Origin: Chryseobacterium sp. Marseille-Q5410
Lineage (GTDB): Bacteria; Bacteroidota; Bacteroidia; Flavobacteriales; Weeksellaceae
Assembly (NCBI GenBank): GCA_946892665.1
Contig: CAMPOT010000001.1
Span: 1,240,001-1,304,000, forward strand
Reading direction: 5' to 3'
Length of the DNA: 64,000 nucleotides
The notes beneath the pieces are model-generated. The model made no database searches. It was given only the letters and a program-made list of their open reading frames with translations, and was not told the DNA's origin. The translations under genes were made by a program, and so were the position numbers. Below, piece after piece: positions 8,628-18,309 of this stretch (its first letter is position 1; every line of letters starts with the position of its first letter).

Positions 8628-8645
8628 ATATTTAATTCTAAGTTT

Positions 8646-8756
8646 CTATAAAATAAGATGCAAAAGCCAAGTTGGACCTACCATAAGACATTGTAAATCT
8701 TTGAGAAAGCTAGGTTTTTTGCCTTCGATTTTATGCCCATAAAACTGACCAATCAT
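8646..8756 (-). pseudogene. C-terminal remnant of a DUF962/Mpo1-like membrane protein
   Basis: A 36-codon minus-strand frame begins MIGQFYGHKIEGKKPSFLKD, continues LQCLMVGPTWLLHLIL and stops at 8646-8648. It resembles the C-terminal end of DUF962 (Mpo1-like) proteins, where a G-Q-F-x-G-H-x-I-E-G-K-K-P segment precedes a final hydrophobic helix. The family is normally about 150-190 residues, so only the tail is left. The frame begins directly beside the metG terminator and an in-frame stop closes it upstream. I infer a deletion remnant; the family call is from memory. Confidence 0.6.
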
Positions 8757-8763
8757 TAAAAAT

Positions 8764-8802
8764 AAAAAAAAAAGATTTTGAATTTACTCAAAATCTTTTT
8801 TT
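8764..8802 (-). terminator. Rho-independent terminator of metG
   Basis: Inverted repeat aaaagattttga (8770-8781) and tcaaaatctttt (8788-8799) with A-runs on the left, which become a T-run on the minus strand after the metG stop at 8824. Confidence 0.8.
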
Positions 8803-8823
8803 AAGATGATTAGGAAGTTACTC

Positions 8824-10857
8824 TTAGCCAATTTCCACTCCGTTTTCTACCGGAACATCAGGCGTTACAAACGCTAATTTTCCGTCGGGTTTCGTGGTTA
8901 GCAACAGCATTCCTTGCGATTCGATACCGCGGATTTTTCTCGGTGCGAGATTTAATAAAATCATTACTTGTTTGCCTATACATTCCTCAGGCGTGAAACT
9001 TTCAGCAACTCCAGAAACTACGGTTCTCACGTCAACGCCTGTGTCAACAGAGAATTTAAGCAGTTTGTCTGCTTTTTCTACTTTCTCTGCGGTAAGGATG
9101 GTTGCGGTTCTTAAATCGATTTTGGTAAAGTCGTCGAACTGTATTTCGGCTTTCATAGGATTCGCTTTTGGGTTGGTTTTTTTGTTGGAAGCTTTGGTAT
9201 TTTCTAGTTTTTGAATTTGGAATTCAATGGTTTCATCTTCTATTTTAGAAAATAAAAGTTCCGCATTATTAATTTGATGTCCGGTTTTGATCAAAACCTT
9301 TTCCTGTTTCAGTTGCTCCCAACTTATTTGGTCAACATTGAACATTTTTTGTAGTTTTTCTGCGCTGAATGGCATGAATGGTTCGCAAACTTGAGCCAAG
9401 CCTACCGCGATTTGCGCTGCTACGAAAAGTGAACTTGCTGCCTTTTCCGGGTTGTCTTTGATGGTTTTCCAAGGTTCTTCGGTCTGCAAATATTGGTTTC
9501 CGAATCTTGCTAAATTCATCATGGCAGATAATGCGTTTCGGAATTCAAAATTTTCGAGGAAGTTTTCGATTTCGGTAGCTGACTTTGCTATTTCATTGAG
9601 CTCGACAGCGTTTTCATCACCTGCAGGAACTATACCGTCGTAATATTTATGAATTAAAACAGCAACCCTGTTGATGAAATTTCCAAAAATTCCAACCAGC
9701 TCAGAATTATTTTTAGTCTGGAAATCTTTCCATGTGAAGTTGTTGTCTTTGGTTTCCGGCGCTGAGGAAAGTAATGCATAACGCAAAACATCTTGCTGAC
9801 CAGGAAATTCTTCCACATACTCATGAGCCCAAACAGCCCAGTTTCTTGAAGTAGAAATCTTATCGTTTTCCAGATTAAGGAATTCAAAAGCAGGAACATT
9901 TTTCGGCATGATGTAATCTCCGTGAGCTTTCATCATTGCTGGAAAAATAATGCAGTGGAAAACAATGTTATCTTTCCCGATGAAGTGTATAAGGTCGGAG
10001 TTTTCGCTTTGCCAGTAATCTTTCCAGTTTTTACCATTCTTTTCGGCCCATTCCTGGGTGAATGAGATATAACCGATGGGCGCATCAAACCAAACATACA
10101 GTACTTTTCCGTCCGCATCAGGAAGTGGCACGGGGACGCCCCAATTGAGGTCTCTGGTCATTGCACGAGGTTTCAGTCCATCATTTAACCAAGATTTAAC
10201 CTGTCCGTAAACATTGGGTTTCCAATCTTCTTTATGTCCTTCGATGATCCATTCATTCAAGAAGTTTTCATAATCGTTTAAAGGAAGATACCAGTTTTTG
10301 GTTTCTTTTAAGATTGGAATATTTCCGCTTAACATCGATTTTGGGTTGATCAATTCTGAAGGCGAAAGGGTAGCGCCACATTTTTCGCATTGGTCACCAT
10401 AAGCATTATCGTTGCCACAATTTGGGCACGTTCCTACGATATATCGGTCTGCAAGAAATTCGTTGGCTTGTTCGTCGAAATATTGTTCAGCGACTTCTTC
10501 GGTGAATTTCCCTTTGTTATAAAGTGTAGTGAAAAAATCCTGACTTACCTCGTAGTGTTTTTTAGAAGTTGTGCGGGAATATTCGTCAAAAGAAATGCCC
10601 AAATCTGCGAAAGAATTTTTGATGATTCCGTGGTATTTGTCAACAATATCTTGCGGTATAACGCCTTCCTTTTTAGCTCTAATAGTAATCGGAATACCGT
10701 GTTCATCGGAGCCACAGATAAATGCAACGTCATTACCTAGTCTTCTTTGAAATCTCGCGTAAACATCTGCGGGAATATACACTCCTGCTAAATGGCCAAT
10801 ATGCACAGGCCCGTTGGCATAGGGCAGAGCCGCTGTAATCATCTTTCTTGCTGACAT
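8824..10857 (-). CDS. metG: Methionyl-tRNA synthetase MetG
   Basis: The enzyme charges tRNA-Met. The 677-residue protein has the HIGH motif in PVHIGHLAG (residues about 18-21), a zinc-knuckle pair CPNC and CEKC near residue 150, and the KMSKS loop in the variant form KISTS starting at Lys333. A C-terminal EMAP/Trbp111-type tRNA-binding and dimerisation domain begins near [14 protein letters not shown]. This is the long, MetG1-like form with the C-terminal domain. A TATATTTG box lies 23 bases before the start. Confidence 0.97.
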   Translation of the reverse strand: MSARKMITAALPYANGPVHIGHLAGVYIPADVYARFQRRLGNDVAFICGSDEHGIPITIRAKKEGVIPQDIVDKYHGIIKNSFADLGISFDEYSRTTSKKHYEVSQDFFTTLYNKGKFTEEVAEQYFDEQANEFLADRYIVGTCPNCGNDNAYGDQCEKCGATLSPSELINPKSMLSGNIPILKETKNWYLPLNDYENFLNEWIIEGHKEDWKPNVYGQVKSWLNDGLKPRAMTRDLNWGVPVPLPDADGKVLYVWFDAPIGYISFTQEWAEKNGKNWKDYWQSENSDLIHFIGKDNIVFHCIIFPAMMKAHGDYIMPKNVPAFEFLNLENDKISTSRNWAVWAHEYVEEFPGQQDVLRYALLSSAPETKDNNFTWKDFQTKNNSELVGIFGNFINRVAVLIHKYYDGIVPAGDENAVELNEIAKSATEIENFLENFEFRNALSAMMNLARFGNQYLQTEEPWKTIKDNPEKAASSLFVAAQIAVGLAQVCEPFMPFSAEKLQKMFNVDQISWEQLKQEKVLIKTGHQINNAELLFSKIEDETIEFQIQKLENTKASNKKTNPKANPMKAEIQFDDFTKIDLRTATILTAEKVEKADKLLKFSVDTGVDVRTVVSGVAESFTPEECIGKQVMILLNLAPRKIRGIESQGMLLLTTKPDGKLAFVTPDVPVENGVEIG

Positions 10858-10880
10858 AAATTATTCTCTTTTATTTTATG

Positions 10881-10888
10881 CAAATATA
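10881..10888 (-). promoter_or_regulatory. -7 box of metG
   Basis: The complement reads TATATTTG, placing a start of transcription about 18 bases before the metG ATG. No clear -33 TTG at the normal distance. Confidence 0.45.
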
Positions 10889-11213
10889 AGGGTTAAGAGG
10901 CTTACATTAAAATTATTGAATTCGTAATAAATCTGAGTTAGGTTGCTTATTTGGGGATTTATTTGTTAAAAAATGATAAACGGATGTTTAACTTTTTGTT
11001 AATATTTATAGTCTCTTTAGTGAGACAATAAATTACTTAAATAATTGATAATCAGTATTTTTTTTGAATTATTCTGCTTTAAGATATGATATTTATCACA
11101 GGAAATTAACATTTTTAAGAAAAATTTAGCTCGATATGAATATTTGTTTAAATTGCAACACTCCATCATGCGGAGTAATAAAAAAAGAATATTAATCCTT
11201 AAATTTTATTTTT
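10889..11213 (+). promoter_or_regulatory. Upstream region of the sus locus
   Basis: About 325 bases without a gene lie between metG and susC. Two small stem-loops are visible: gtctc/gagac at 11011-11026 and actcc/ggagt at 11160-11176. A weak -7-like AATATTTG occurs around 11140-11147, and TATTTTTG at 11207-11214 overlaps the susC GTG. A control region for starch induction would be expected here, but no regulator gene (SusR, ECF sigma/anti-sigma) is in the window and I recognise no operator. Confidence 0.4.
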
Positions 11214-13958
11214 GTGAGAAACTATAATACAGTTTTGAAAATTGCACCGGCCTTTTTGTTATTGGCGGGTACAATGTTACACGCACAAACAGCGGATTCA
11301 ATTAAGACTGCCGATATCGAGCAGGTTGTATTAATTGGATATGGAAAGCAGAAGAAAACTGACCTTACCGGATCTATTGCTTCCATTTCATCCAAAGACT
11401 TCAATGGGGGAGCTACCTCTGCAGACCAGTTAATACAAGGGAAAGCACCGGGTGTTACCATTACAGGAAACGGAGGAAATCCGGGTGCAGGTTCTACAAT
11501 TAGAATTAGAGGTGGTGCTTCGCTTACCGCGAGTAATGATCCTTTAATCGTTGTAGATGGTTTACCGATGGATTTCGGAGGTGTTTCTGGAGCATCGAAT
11601 GCTTTGGCACTAATTAACCCGAACGATATCGAGTCATTCAGTGTTTTGAAGGATGCTTCTGCAGCAGCAATTTACGGAAACAGAGCTTCGAATGGGGTTA
11701 TCTTGATCACTACAAAAAAAGGTTCTGCAGGAAAACTGAAAGTTAATTTTTCTACATCAGCATCGGTTTCTACTAAAATGGGAAATCAAGACGTATTGAC
11801 CGCTGATGAATTCAGACAATTTGTACTGGAAAATGCTACCCAGCAAAAATACATCGATATGCTAGGTACGTCCAACACTAATTGGCAAGATGAAATTTAC
11901 CAAACTGCTTGGGGAACCGATAATAACGTTTCCTTATCAGGTGGTATTAAAAAATTACCTTATCGCCTCTCATTAGGATATACAGAGCAAAATGGATTGG
12001 TGAAAACCAACGAATTTAGAAGAACTTCAGTAGGATTAAATTTAACCCCGAAATTCTTTGATAATCATTTATCCGTTACCGCATCCTTTAAGGGATCAAT
12101 GACAGAAAACCGATTCAACGCGGGAGTAATTGGAGCAGCTCAAATGATGGATCCAACCCAATCTGTTCGTGATTATTCAGCACAAGGAGATCAAGTAGGA
12201 AACTATTGGGAATGGTGGTTGCCAAACGGAGGTCTTAACGTAAACGCAACAAGTAACCCACTTGCTTCATTGGAAGGGAGAAGAGATGTTTCAACTGTAT
12301 TCAGAGGGATTGCTGGTTTGCAATTGGATTATAAATTCCACTTTTTACCAGATTTACATTGGAATATCAACTTAGGGTATGATCATCAAAAAGGTACTGG
12401 TGCAGTTACGGAATTTCCTGGTTACAGAGCGACCTTATTTAACTTGGGTACTCGTAGAGATTATGAACAGGAAAAAACCAATAAATTATTAGAAACGTAC
12501 TTGAATTATGTGAAAGAAATTTCTGCGATTAATACCAAACTGGACTTGATGGCGGGTTATTCTTATCAGAAATTCAATGATAAATTGCCGGGAGCTTTCA
12601 CTTACAACGGTGATCCATCGTATGATGCACCTGCATCTTCGAGAGATTATGAGGGAAATTTAGTACTGTTAGGTTTCTATGGTAGAGGTATTTTCACTAT
12701 TGCAGACAAATATATCTTAACAGGTTCTGTGAGAAGAGATGCGTCATCAAGATTCTACAACGGTACTGATTTAAAAAATAACTGGGGAACCTTTATGTCT
12801 TTTTCCGGAGCATGGAAAATTAAGAGCGAAAACTTTCTAAAAGACGTGAATGCAGTTTCCGATTTGAAACTAAGAGGAGGTTGGGGAGAAACCGGACAAC
12901 AGGAAGTTGGAAGTTATTATAACTCCTTTGCATCTTATAATGTATCAGAGGCAACTGCACAGTACGGTTTCGGTGATCAGTTCTATCTAATGTATCGTCC
13001 GACGCAGTATAACCCAAATTTGACATGGGAAACTACAGCAACCATCAATGCAGGATTGGATTACGGATTCTGGAACAACAGAATTACCGGTTCTATCGAT
13101 TGGTTTAAAAAGAAAACTTCTGATCTGCAAGCAAGAGTACAAGTGCCTGCCGGAGAATTCAGTAATACCAACATCAAAAATATCGGTAAAATGGAAACGG
13201 ATGGTATTGAATTCCTGATCAATGTAATTCCTGTGAAAAAAGAAAACTTCACCTGGGAATTTAGCGTTAATGCATCTCATTACAAACCAACGATTACTCA
13301 TTTTGATGATGTAGCACCAAATTACGTCATCCAGCAAGGTGGTATTTCCGGAGGTACTGGAAATACAGTACAAGCACATGTGGTAGGAAATACGCCATTC
13401 AGTTTCTGGTTGTATCAGCAAGTTTATGACAATAGTGGGAAACCATTGGATGGGGTATATGTTGACAGAAACGGAGATGGAAAGATTGATACTAATGATA
13501 AATATCTGTATAAATCAACAACTCCAGATGCAACTTTAGGATTCTCTACCAAAATCAATTACAAAAACTGGGATCTTTCTACCTCTTTGAGAGCGGTTTT
13601 AGGAAACTATGTTTATAACAACTTCGCATCACAATCGAATGTACTAAGTATTGCTACCAACGATTTTTTAATGAACGTGTCATCTGTCACTGCGCAGTAT
13701 GGATTTAAAACTCCACAATATTGGAGCGATATCTTTGTAGAAGATGCTTCTTTCCTAAGAATGGACAACCTTACTTTGGGATATAATTTTGGTGATGTTT
13801 TCAATAAAGGAAGCAACCTTCGAGTATATGGTATGGCTCAGAATGTTTTCGTAATAACTGATTATTCAGGGGTAGATCCTGAAATTTTCGGAAATATCGA
13901 TAACGGATTCTACCAAAGACCTAAAGTATATTCATTAGGATTAAACTTTCAATTTTAA
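11214..13958 (+). CDS. susC: SusC-like TonB-dependent outer-membrane transporter
   Basis: A 914-residue SusC/RagA-family porin that would carry malto-oligosaccharides across the outer membrane with SusD as its lid. It has a signal peptide (KIAPAFLLLAGTMLHAQ), a TonB-box-like stretch EQVVLIGYGKQKK, the plug domain with IRIRGGASLTASNDPLIVVDG and NPNDIESFSVLKDASAAAIY, and a long beta-barrel ending in LGLNFQF with a terminal Phe. It lacks the N-terminal carboxypeptidase-regulatory-like domain found on many SusC proteins. The start is GTG at 11214; a stop at 11193 blocks extension and there is no usable ATG. A TTG at 11235 would also leave a signal peptide. It is the first gene of susC-susD-susE-susE/F. 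The substrate is inferred from the GH13 and GH97 neighbours. Confidence 0.93.
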   Translation: MRNYNTVLKIAPAFLLLAGTMLHAQTADSIKTADIEQVVLIGYGKQKKTDLTGSIASISSKDFNGGATSADQLIQGKAPGVTITGNGGNPGAGSTIRIRGGASLTASNDPLIVVDGLPMDFGGVSGASNALALINPNDIESFSVLKDASAAAIYGNRASNGVILITTKKGSAGKLKVNFSTSASVSTKMGNQDVLTADEFRQFVLENATQQKYIDMLGTSNTNWQDEIYQTAWGTDNNVSLSGGIKKLPYRLSLGYTEQNGLVKTNEFRRTSVGLNLTPKFFDNHLSVTASFKGSMTENRFNAGVIGAAQMMDPTQSVRDYSAQGDQVGNYWEWWLPNGGLNVNATSNPLASLEGRRDVSTVFRGIAGLQLDYKFHFLPDLHWNINLGYDHQKGTGAVTEFPGYRATLFNLGTRRDYEQEKTNKLLETYLNYVKEISAINTKLDLMAGYSYQKFNDKLPGAFTYNGDPSYDAPASSRDYEGNLVLLGFYGRGIFTIADKYILTGSVRRDASSRFYNGTDLKNNWGTFMSFSGAWKIKSENFLKDVNAVSDLKLRGGWGETGQQEVGSYYNSFASYNVSEATAQYGFGDQFYLMYRPTQYNPNLTWETTATINAGLDYGFWNNRITGSIDWFKKKTSDLQARVQVPAGEFSNTNIKNIGKMETDGIEFLINVIPVKKENFTWEFSVNASHYKPTITHFDDVAPNYVIQQGGISGGTGNTVQAHVVGNTPFSFWLYQQVYDNSGKPLDGVYVDRNGDGKIDTNDKYLYKSTTPDATLGFSTKINYKNWDLSTSLRAVLGNYVYNNFASQSNVLSIATNDFLMNVSSVTAQYGFKTPQYWSDIFVEDASFLRMDNLTLGYNFGDVFNKGSNLRVYGMAQNVFVITDYSGVDPEIFGNIDNGFYQRPKVYSLGLNFQF

Positions 13959-13970
13959 TAATTTAAGAAA

Positions 13971-15596
13971 ATGAAAAATTTTAAAATAACAAAAAATACC
14001 ATAGCTGCAGGACTTTTAGGACTTACCCTTACCGCAACTTCATGTGTAAATGATTTAAGACAAGAGCCAATTACAGAAGTTACCGCGGCGAGTTTGTATA
14101 AAGATTTCGGAAATTATAAGAATCTTTTGGCCAAATTATACGGAGGTTTGGCTGTTGGAGGTCAATCCGGAGGTGATGGTAATGGAGACATTGCAGATAT
14201 CGATGGTGGATTTTCCAATTATATGCGTTTGCTTTTTACTTTACAAGAAATCACCACGGATGAAGCGGTAATCGGTTGGAATGATGGTTCTTTGCACGAA
14301 TTCCACAAAATGATCTGGACTCCGTCAAACGAATTCAGCAATGCGATGTATTATCGTTTATATACCGAAATCGCTTTCTGTAATGAGTTTATTAAAAACA
14401 CAACCGACGAGAAATTAAGCCAAAACGGAATTTCAGGAGCAAACCTTGATGAAGCGAAAGCCATGAGAGCTGAAGCTCAATTCCTTAGAGCACAAGCTTA
14501 TTATCACTTGTTGGATCTTTATGGAAACGTGCCTTTCGTAGATGAAACTACTTTTGGTAGCGTGCCGCAACAAATGAAAAGGGCTGAACTTTTTACGTAT
14601 GTTGAAAATCAGTTGAAAGAAGCGGAGGCGGGATTGAAAGATCCAAAAACCAACGAATACGGAAGAGCGGATAAAGCTGCTGCATGGTCTTTGTTGGCAA
14701 GATTATATCTAAACGCAAAAGTGTACAGCGGAACAGAAAGATATGCTGATGTAATTACTTATACTGAGAAAGTAATTTCTGCAGGATATAGCTTGAAGCA
14801 AACTATCGTTCAAGTTCCAAATGAATCTACCCCAGATCCGAATGATACAATGCAGAAGAACATAAGCTACGAAAGCTTATTCCTGGCGGATAACCACGTG
14901 AACAACCCAGAGAATATTTTCTCCGTTGTTTATGATGGCGCCAAAACTCAAACCAATGGTGGAACCACCTATCTTGTGCATGCAGCAATCGGAGGGGATA
15001 TGGTAGCCGCAGATTTCGGTGTAAATGGTGGATGGGGAGGTTTAAGAACCACTAAAGCTTTCGTTCAGAAATTCGAAAGTAGTGATAAAAGAGGTCGTTT
15101 CTTTACTGACGGACAAACTTTAGAAATCAATGATTTAGGAAACTTTAATGACGGTTATGCTTTCATTAAATATAAAAACCTTAAGACCGATGGTACACCG
15201 GGAATTCACGATAACTGGGTTGAAACAGATTTGCCAGTTTACCGTTTAGCAGATGTGTATTTGATGTACGCTGAAGCAGTTCTAAGAGGCGGTGGCGGAA
15301 ATATGGCTACAGCACTTGGATATGTAAATGCCTTGAGAACCAGAGCAAGTGCTTCTGCGGTGTCTGTTCTTAATTTAGATTTTATTCTTGATGAGCGTTC
15401 CAGAGAATTGTCTTGGGAAATGACCAGAAGAACCGACCTTATTCGATTTGGTAAATTTACTTCATCGGCTTATTTATGGCCTTGGAAAGGAAATGTAAAA
15501 GATGGAATCGCTGTAGGAGAATACAGAAACATATTCCCAATTCCAACTAACGATTTGGTAGTAAACCCGAATCTTGTACAAAATCCTGGCTACTAA
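13971..15596 (+). CDS. susD: SusD/RagB-family starch-binding outer-membrane lipoprotein
   Basis: The 541-residue protein starts 12 bases after susC. It has a lipoprotein signal ending in the lipobox TATSC (Cys22), followed by NDLRQEPITEVTAASLYKDF, a typical SusD N-terminus. The TPR-like region contains AMRAEAQFLRAQAYYHLLDL and YGNVPFVDET. The C-terminal part has LYLADVYL-like repeats (YRLADVYLMYAEAVLR), ERSRELSWEMTRRTDLIRF and the end NIFPIPTNDLVVNPNLVQNP. SusD forms the lid of the SusC transporter and binds starch helices at the cell surface. The substrate follows from the locus, not from residues I can verify. Confidence 0.95.
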   Translation: MKNFKITKNTIAAGLLGLTLTATSCVNDLRQEPITEVTAASLYKDFGNYKNLLAKLYGGLAVGGQSGGDGNGDIADIDGGFSNYMRLLFTLQEITTDEAVIGWNDGSLHEFHKMIWTPSNEFSNAMYYRLYTEIAFCNEFIKNTTDEKLSQNGISGANLDEAKAMRAEAQFLRAQAYYHLLDLYGNVPFVDETTFGSVPQQMKRAELFTYVENQLKEAEAGLKDPKTNEYGRADKAAAWSLLARLYLNAKVYSGTERYADVITYTEKVISAGYSLKQTIVQVPNESTPDPNDTMQKNISYESLFLADNHVNNPENIFSVVYDGAKTQTNGGTTYLVHAAIGGDMVAADFGVNGGWGGLRTTKAFVQKFESSDKRGRFFTDGQTLEINDLGNFNDGYAFIKYKNLKTDGTPGIHDNWVETDLPVYRLADVYLMYAEAVLRGGGGNMATALGYVNALRTRASASAVSVLNLDFILDERSRELSWEMTRRTDLIRFGKFTSSAYLWPWKGNVKDGIAVGEYRNIFPIPTNDLVVNPNLVQNPGY

Positions 15597-15614
15597 TTAT
15601 TTAATTTACAAGAA

Positions 15615-16706
15615 ATGAAAAATAATATCTTTAAAAATTTTATACTTGCGGCAACCGTAACTCTTGGGCTTAGTTCTTGCGAAGACAGAGAATTGATTTC
15701 CATAGAGCCAGAATCTGCCCCAATTGTAATGGACCTTTCAACGCAAAATCTGGTTTTGGATCCTAATTTCCCATCCAATCCGGCGATTACCGTAAGTTGG
15801 GATCCTGCTACTTTCAGCGTGCCTGTAGAAACCAAATACAGTGTAGAAATTAGTGCAACGGAAGGTTTTGAAACCAAAGAAGTTGTAGGTTCTACCACAC
15901 AATCCACTACTCATCTTTCTTTTTCGAACGTACAGATGAATAATGCTGCAAAGAAAATCGGTTTCGTACCGGGCGTTGCACAGAAAATGTACTTCAGAGT
16001 TGTGTCTTTTATTGGTGTTAATGATTATGAGCAAGTTTCTAATGTTACCAGTTTGATGATTACTCCGTATTTAGCAGCACCAATCTACAATTTCGTAGAT
16101 CTCTATCTGATCGGTGATGCTACAGCAGCAGCTTGGGATAACAATGCGGATAACAAAAATCTATTGCCTCTACTGAAAACTGCTGAGGATAATCAATATA
16201 CTTTCACCGGATTTTTCAAACAGGGAGGTTTCAAAATGATTAAAGTTAAAGGATCTTGGGATGCACAGTTCGGTTTAGGTGCGGCAGCAGGAATGTTGAG
16301 TACAGACGGCGGTTCCGGAAATATCCCGGTAGCTGCTGATGGTTACTACAAACTTACTGTGAATACTGCAGATCTTACTTACACATTTGAGCCAGCTACT
16401 GTTTCTGCTACCACTTACGCTAATGTTTCGATTATCAGAAATGTAAATGGAAATTGGGATACCGATACCCAATTAACACAGTCAACTTTCGATCCACATG
16501 TTTGGTCTATACACTCGGTATCTCTTAAAGAAGGTGAATTCAAGTTCAGAGCTAATAATGCGTGGGATGTAAGTTGGGGAAGTGACGCTGAATTCTTTGG
16601 AACTGCAGTACAGGCAGGAGCTAATATTCCTTTAGGAGCTGAGTGGACTTATGATGTGTATTTCAATGATGCAACGGGAGCTTACACCATTATTCCGGTG
16701 GAGTAA
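15615..16706 (+). CDS. susE: SusE-like outer-membrane starch-binding lipoprotein
   Basis: 363 residues with a lipoprotein signal (lipobox LSSC, Cys22). An N-terminal SusE-type immunoglobulin-like domain contains NPAITVSWDPATFSVPVETK and YSVEISATEGF. Two tandem C-terminal carbohydrate-binding modules follow: the first around VDLYLIGDATAAAWDNNADN and FKMIKVKGSWDAQFG, the second around NWDTDTQLTQSTFDPHVWS and FKFRANNAWDVSWG. SusE proteins bind starch at the surface and support transport by SusCD. It starts 18 bases after susD in the same operon. Confidence 0.88.
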   Translation: MKNNIFKNFILAATVTLGLSSCEDRELISIEPESAPIVMDLSTQNLVLDPNFPSNPAITVSWDPATFSVPVETKYSVEISATEGFETKEVVGSTTQSTTHLSFSNVQMNNAAKKIGFVPGVAQKMYFRVVSFIGVNDYEQVSNVTSLMITPYLAAPIYNFVDLYLIGDATAAAWDNNADNKNLLPLLKTAEDNQYTFTGFFKQGGFKMIKVKGSWDAQFGLGAAAGMLSTDGGSGNIPVAADGYYKLTVNTADLTYTFEPATVSATTYANVSIIRNVNGNWDTDTQLTQSTFDPHVWSIHSVSLKEGEFKFRANNAWDVSWGSDAEFFGTAVQAGANIPLGAEWTYDVYFNDATGAYTIIPVE

Positions 16707-16738
16707 AGTTGATTCCTATAATTTTTAATAAAAATTTT

Positions 16739-18172
16739 ATGAAAAATATATTTAAATATTTATTAGTAGCATTGGTGTCAGCTTTTGTTATCACCGCTTG
16801 CGACCGAAGTGCAGATAGAGACTGGACAACTCCGGAACCGTCATTCACTTTGTATAATACCACTTTGGGAGCTGCAGTTTTGTATCCTACAATGGAAAAT
16901 AACCCTTTCATATTAAGATGGGACAACTCTAAAACTACTGGAGGTACTTATTCTGTTGTTATTTCCAATACAGAAGATTTCGCAACGAAAGTAGAATTGG
17001 GTACTTCCACTTCCAATACTTTCACTACGACCATCGGTGAACTGAATACTGCAATGTTGCAAGCTGGTCTTTCTCCTTATTCTTCGCAAAATGCTTATAT
17101 AAGAGTGGAGACTGGCGCTGAAGTGTCGAATTCTATTAATTTTATGGTAACTCCTTATCCTTCTGAAGTTCCGGTAATCAAAAATCCTACTGCAGGTCAA
17201 TTGATTACTTTGAATGCTGCAGCTCCATTAGAAACTGCTACCACAATTCTTTGGGATGATTATTCTTACGGTGTGGCTGTTGAATATAAAGTGGAACTTG
17301 CTGCGTCAGGATCATCGAACTTCCAGTTATTAGGAAGTACTACTGATGAAAATCAGTTGGCGGTTTCTAATTATACTCTGAATGATATCGCTATCAAAGC
17401 AGGCCTCAACGTGAATGTAGTTGCTCCTGTTGATATCCGTGTAACTGCCACTACTACATCAACGGGTGGTACCATTACAAAAACTTCAAATGTTGTTACC
17501 TTCAAAGTATTGCCTTACCAACCGGCCTTTGTAAATTTCTATCTTGTAGGTGGTGGTACAGCCGTGGGCTGGAATGCTACTTCAGCTCAATTGTTGAAAC
17601 AAACCAATGAAATTTCTGAAATTTATACCTATTTGGAAAACAATGGAGAATTCAGATTCTTAGGTCAACAAGATTGGAACCCTATAAATTACAGTTTAAA
17701 CGCTGATGGGATCAATGATTCTTATAAGTATTTCAATACTTGGTCCAGCAATTTGGTACCATCAGGATCCGAAAACATGAAATTCACAGGAAATTCTGGA
17801 ATGTACAAAATCTCCATTAACCAAAACTCAAGAGACATTACCGTAACTCCTTCTTCGGTTCCTACTTTGCCAACCAACGTTTATTTGGTAGGTTCTATCC
17901 AAGGTTGGAATGCAGGAGCAGCTTTAGAAATGACTCAAGTTGGTGATGGAGTTTATGAATATGTAATTGAAGTTCCGGATGGAGCCGAATTCAAATTCCT
18001 AGGTCAGCAAGATTGGTCTGGTGTGGAATGGGGAAATATCCACGGTGCTGGGAACTCCGGTTTCTTAGGACCAAATGGTGATAACAGTAATATTCAATAC
18101 AACGGTGGCGGCGCTACTTATAAAATTACTGCCAACATCAAATTAGGAACATATAAACTCACTCCTCAGTAA
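16739..18172 (+). CDS. Second SusE/SusF-like starch-binding lipoprotein
   Basis: The protein (477 residues from the ATG at 16739; lipobox VITAC) has two SusE-like N-terminal domains and two tandem C-terminal binding modules. Both modules carry the same core, FRFLGQQDWNP near residue 305 and FKFLGQQDWSG near residue 420, with conserved Trp residues typical of starch contact. The frame extends 10 codons upstream, but MKNIFKYLLVALVSAFVITA is a clean lipoprotein signal, so I chose 16739. It is a paralog of the preceding gene with one more N-terminal domain, in the position of SusF. Last gene before a terminator. Confidence 0.86.
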   Translation: MKNIFKYLLVALVSAFVITACDRSADRDWTTPEPSFTLYNTTLGAAVLYPTMENNPFILRWDNSKTTGGTYSVVISNTEDFATKVELGTSTSNTFTTTIGELNTAMLQAGLSPYSSQNAYIRVETGAEVSNSINFMVTPYPSEVPVIKNPTAGQLITLNAAAPLETATTILWDDYSYGVAVEYKVELAASGSSNFQLLGSTTDENQLAVSNYTLNDIAIKAGLNVNVVAPVDIRVTATTTSTGGTITKTSNVVTFKVLPYQPAFVNFYLVGGGTAVGWNATSAQLLKQTNEISEIYTYLENNGEFRFLGQQDWNPINYSLNADGINDSYKYFNTWSSNLVPSGSENMKFTGNSGMYKISINQNSRDITVTPSSVPTLPTNVYLVGSIQGWNAGAALEMTQVGDGVYEYVIEVPDGAEFKFLGQQDWSGVEWGNIHGAGNSGFLGPNGDNSNIQYNGGGATYKITANIKLGTYKLTPQ

Positions 18173-18197
18173 GTTTTATTTCCCTTGATATTTATAA

Positions 18198-18228
18198 GAA
18201 ACTGTTGCTTTTTAGCAGCAGTTTTTTT
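18198..18228 (+). terminator. Rho-independent terminator closing susC-susD-susE operon
   Basis: An 11-pair stem (18199-18209 with 18214-18224, one T-G wobble) is followed by a T-run. It separates the transport operon from susB. Confidence 0.85.
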
Positions 18229-18309
18229 GTATTTTTATGGATAAATAGTTCTGAAAAACTTGGTTATTACTAGCATTTTCTATAAATTTATTGATTCGAA
18301 ATAATCATT

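Noticed and set aside
12820-13421. Long reverse-strand frames inside susC (up to 144 codons)
   Set aside because: They are antisense shadows of a well-supported coding region and have no family motifs.
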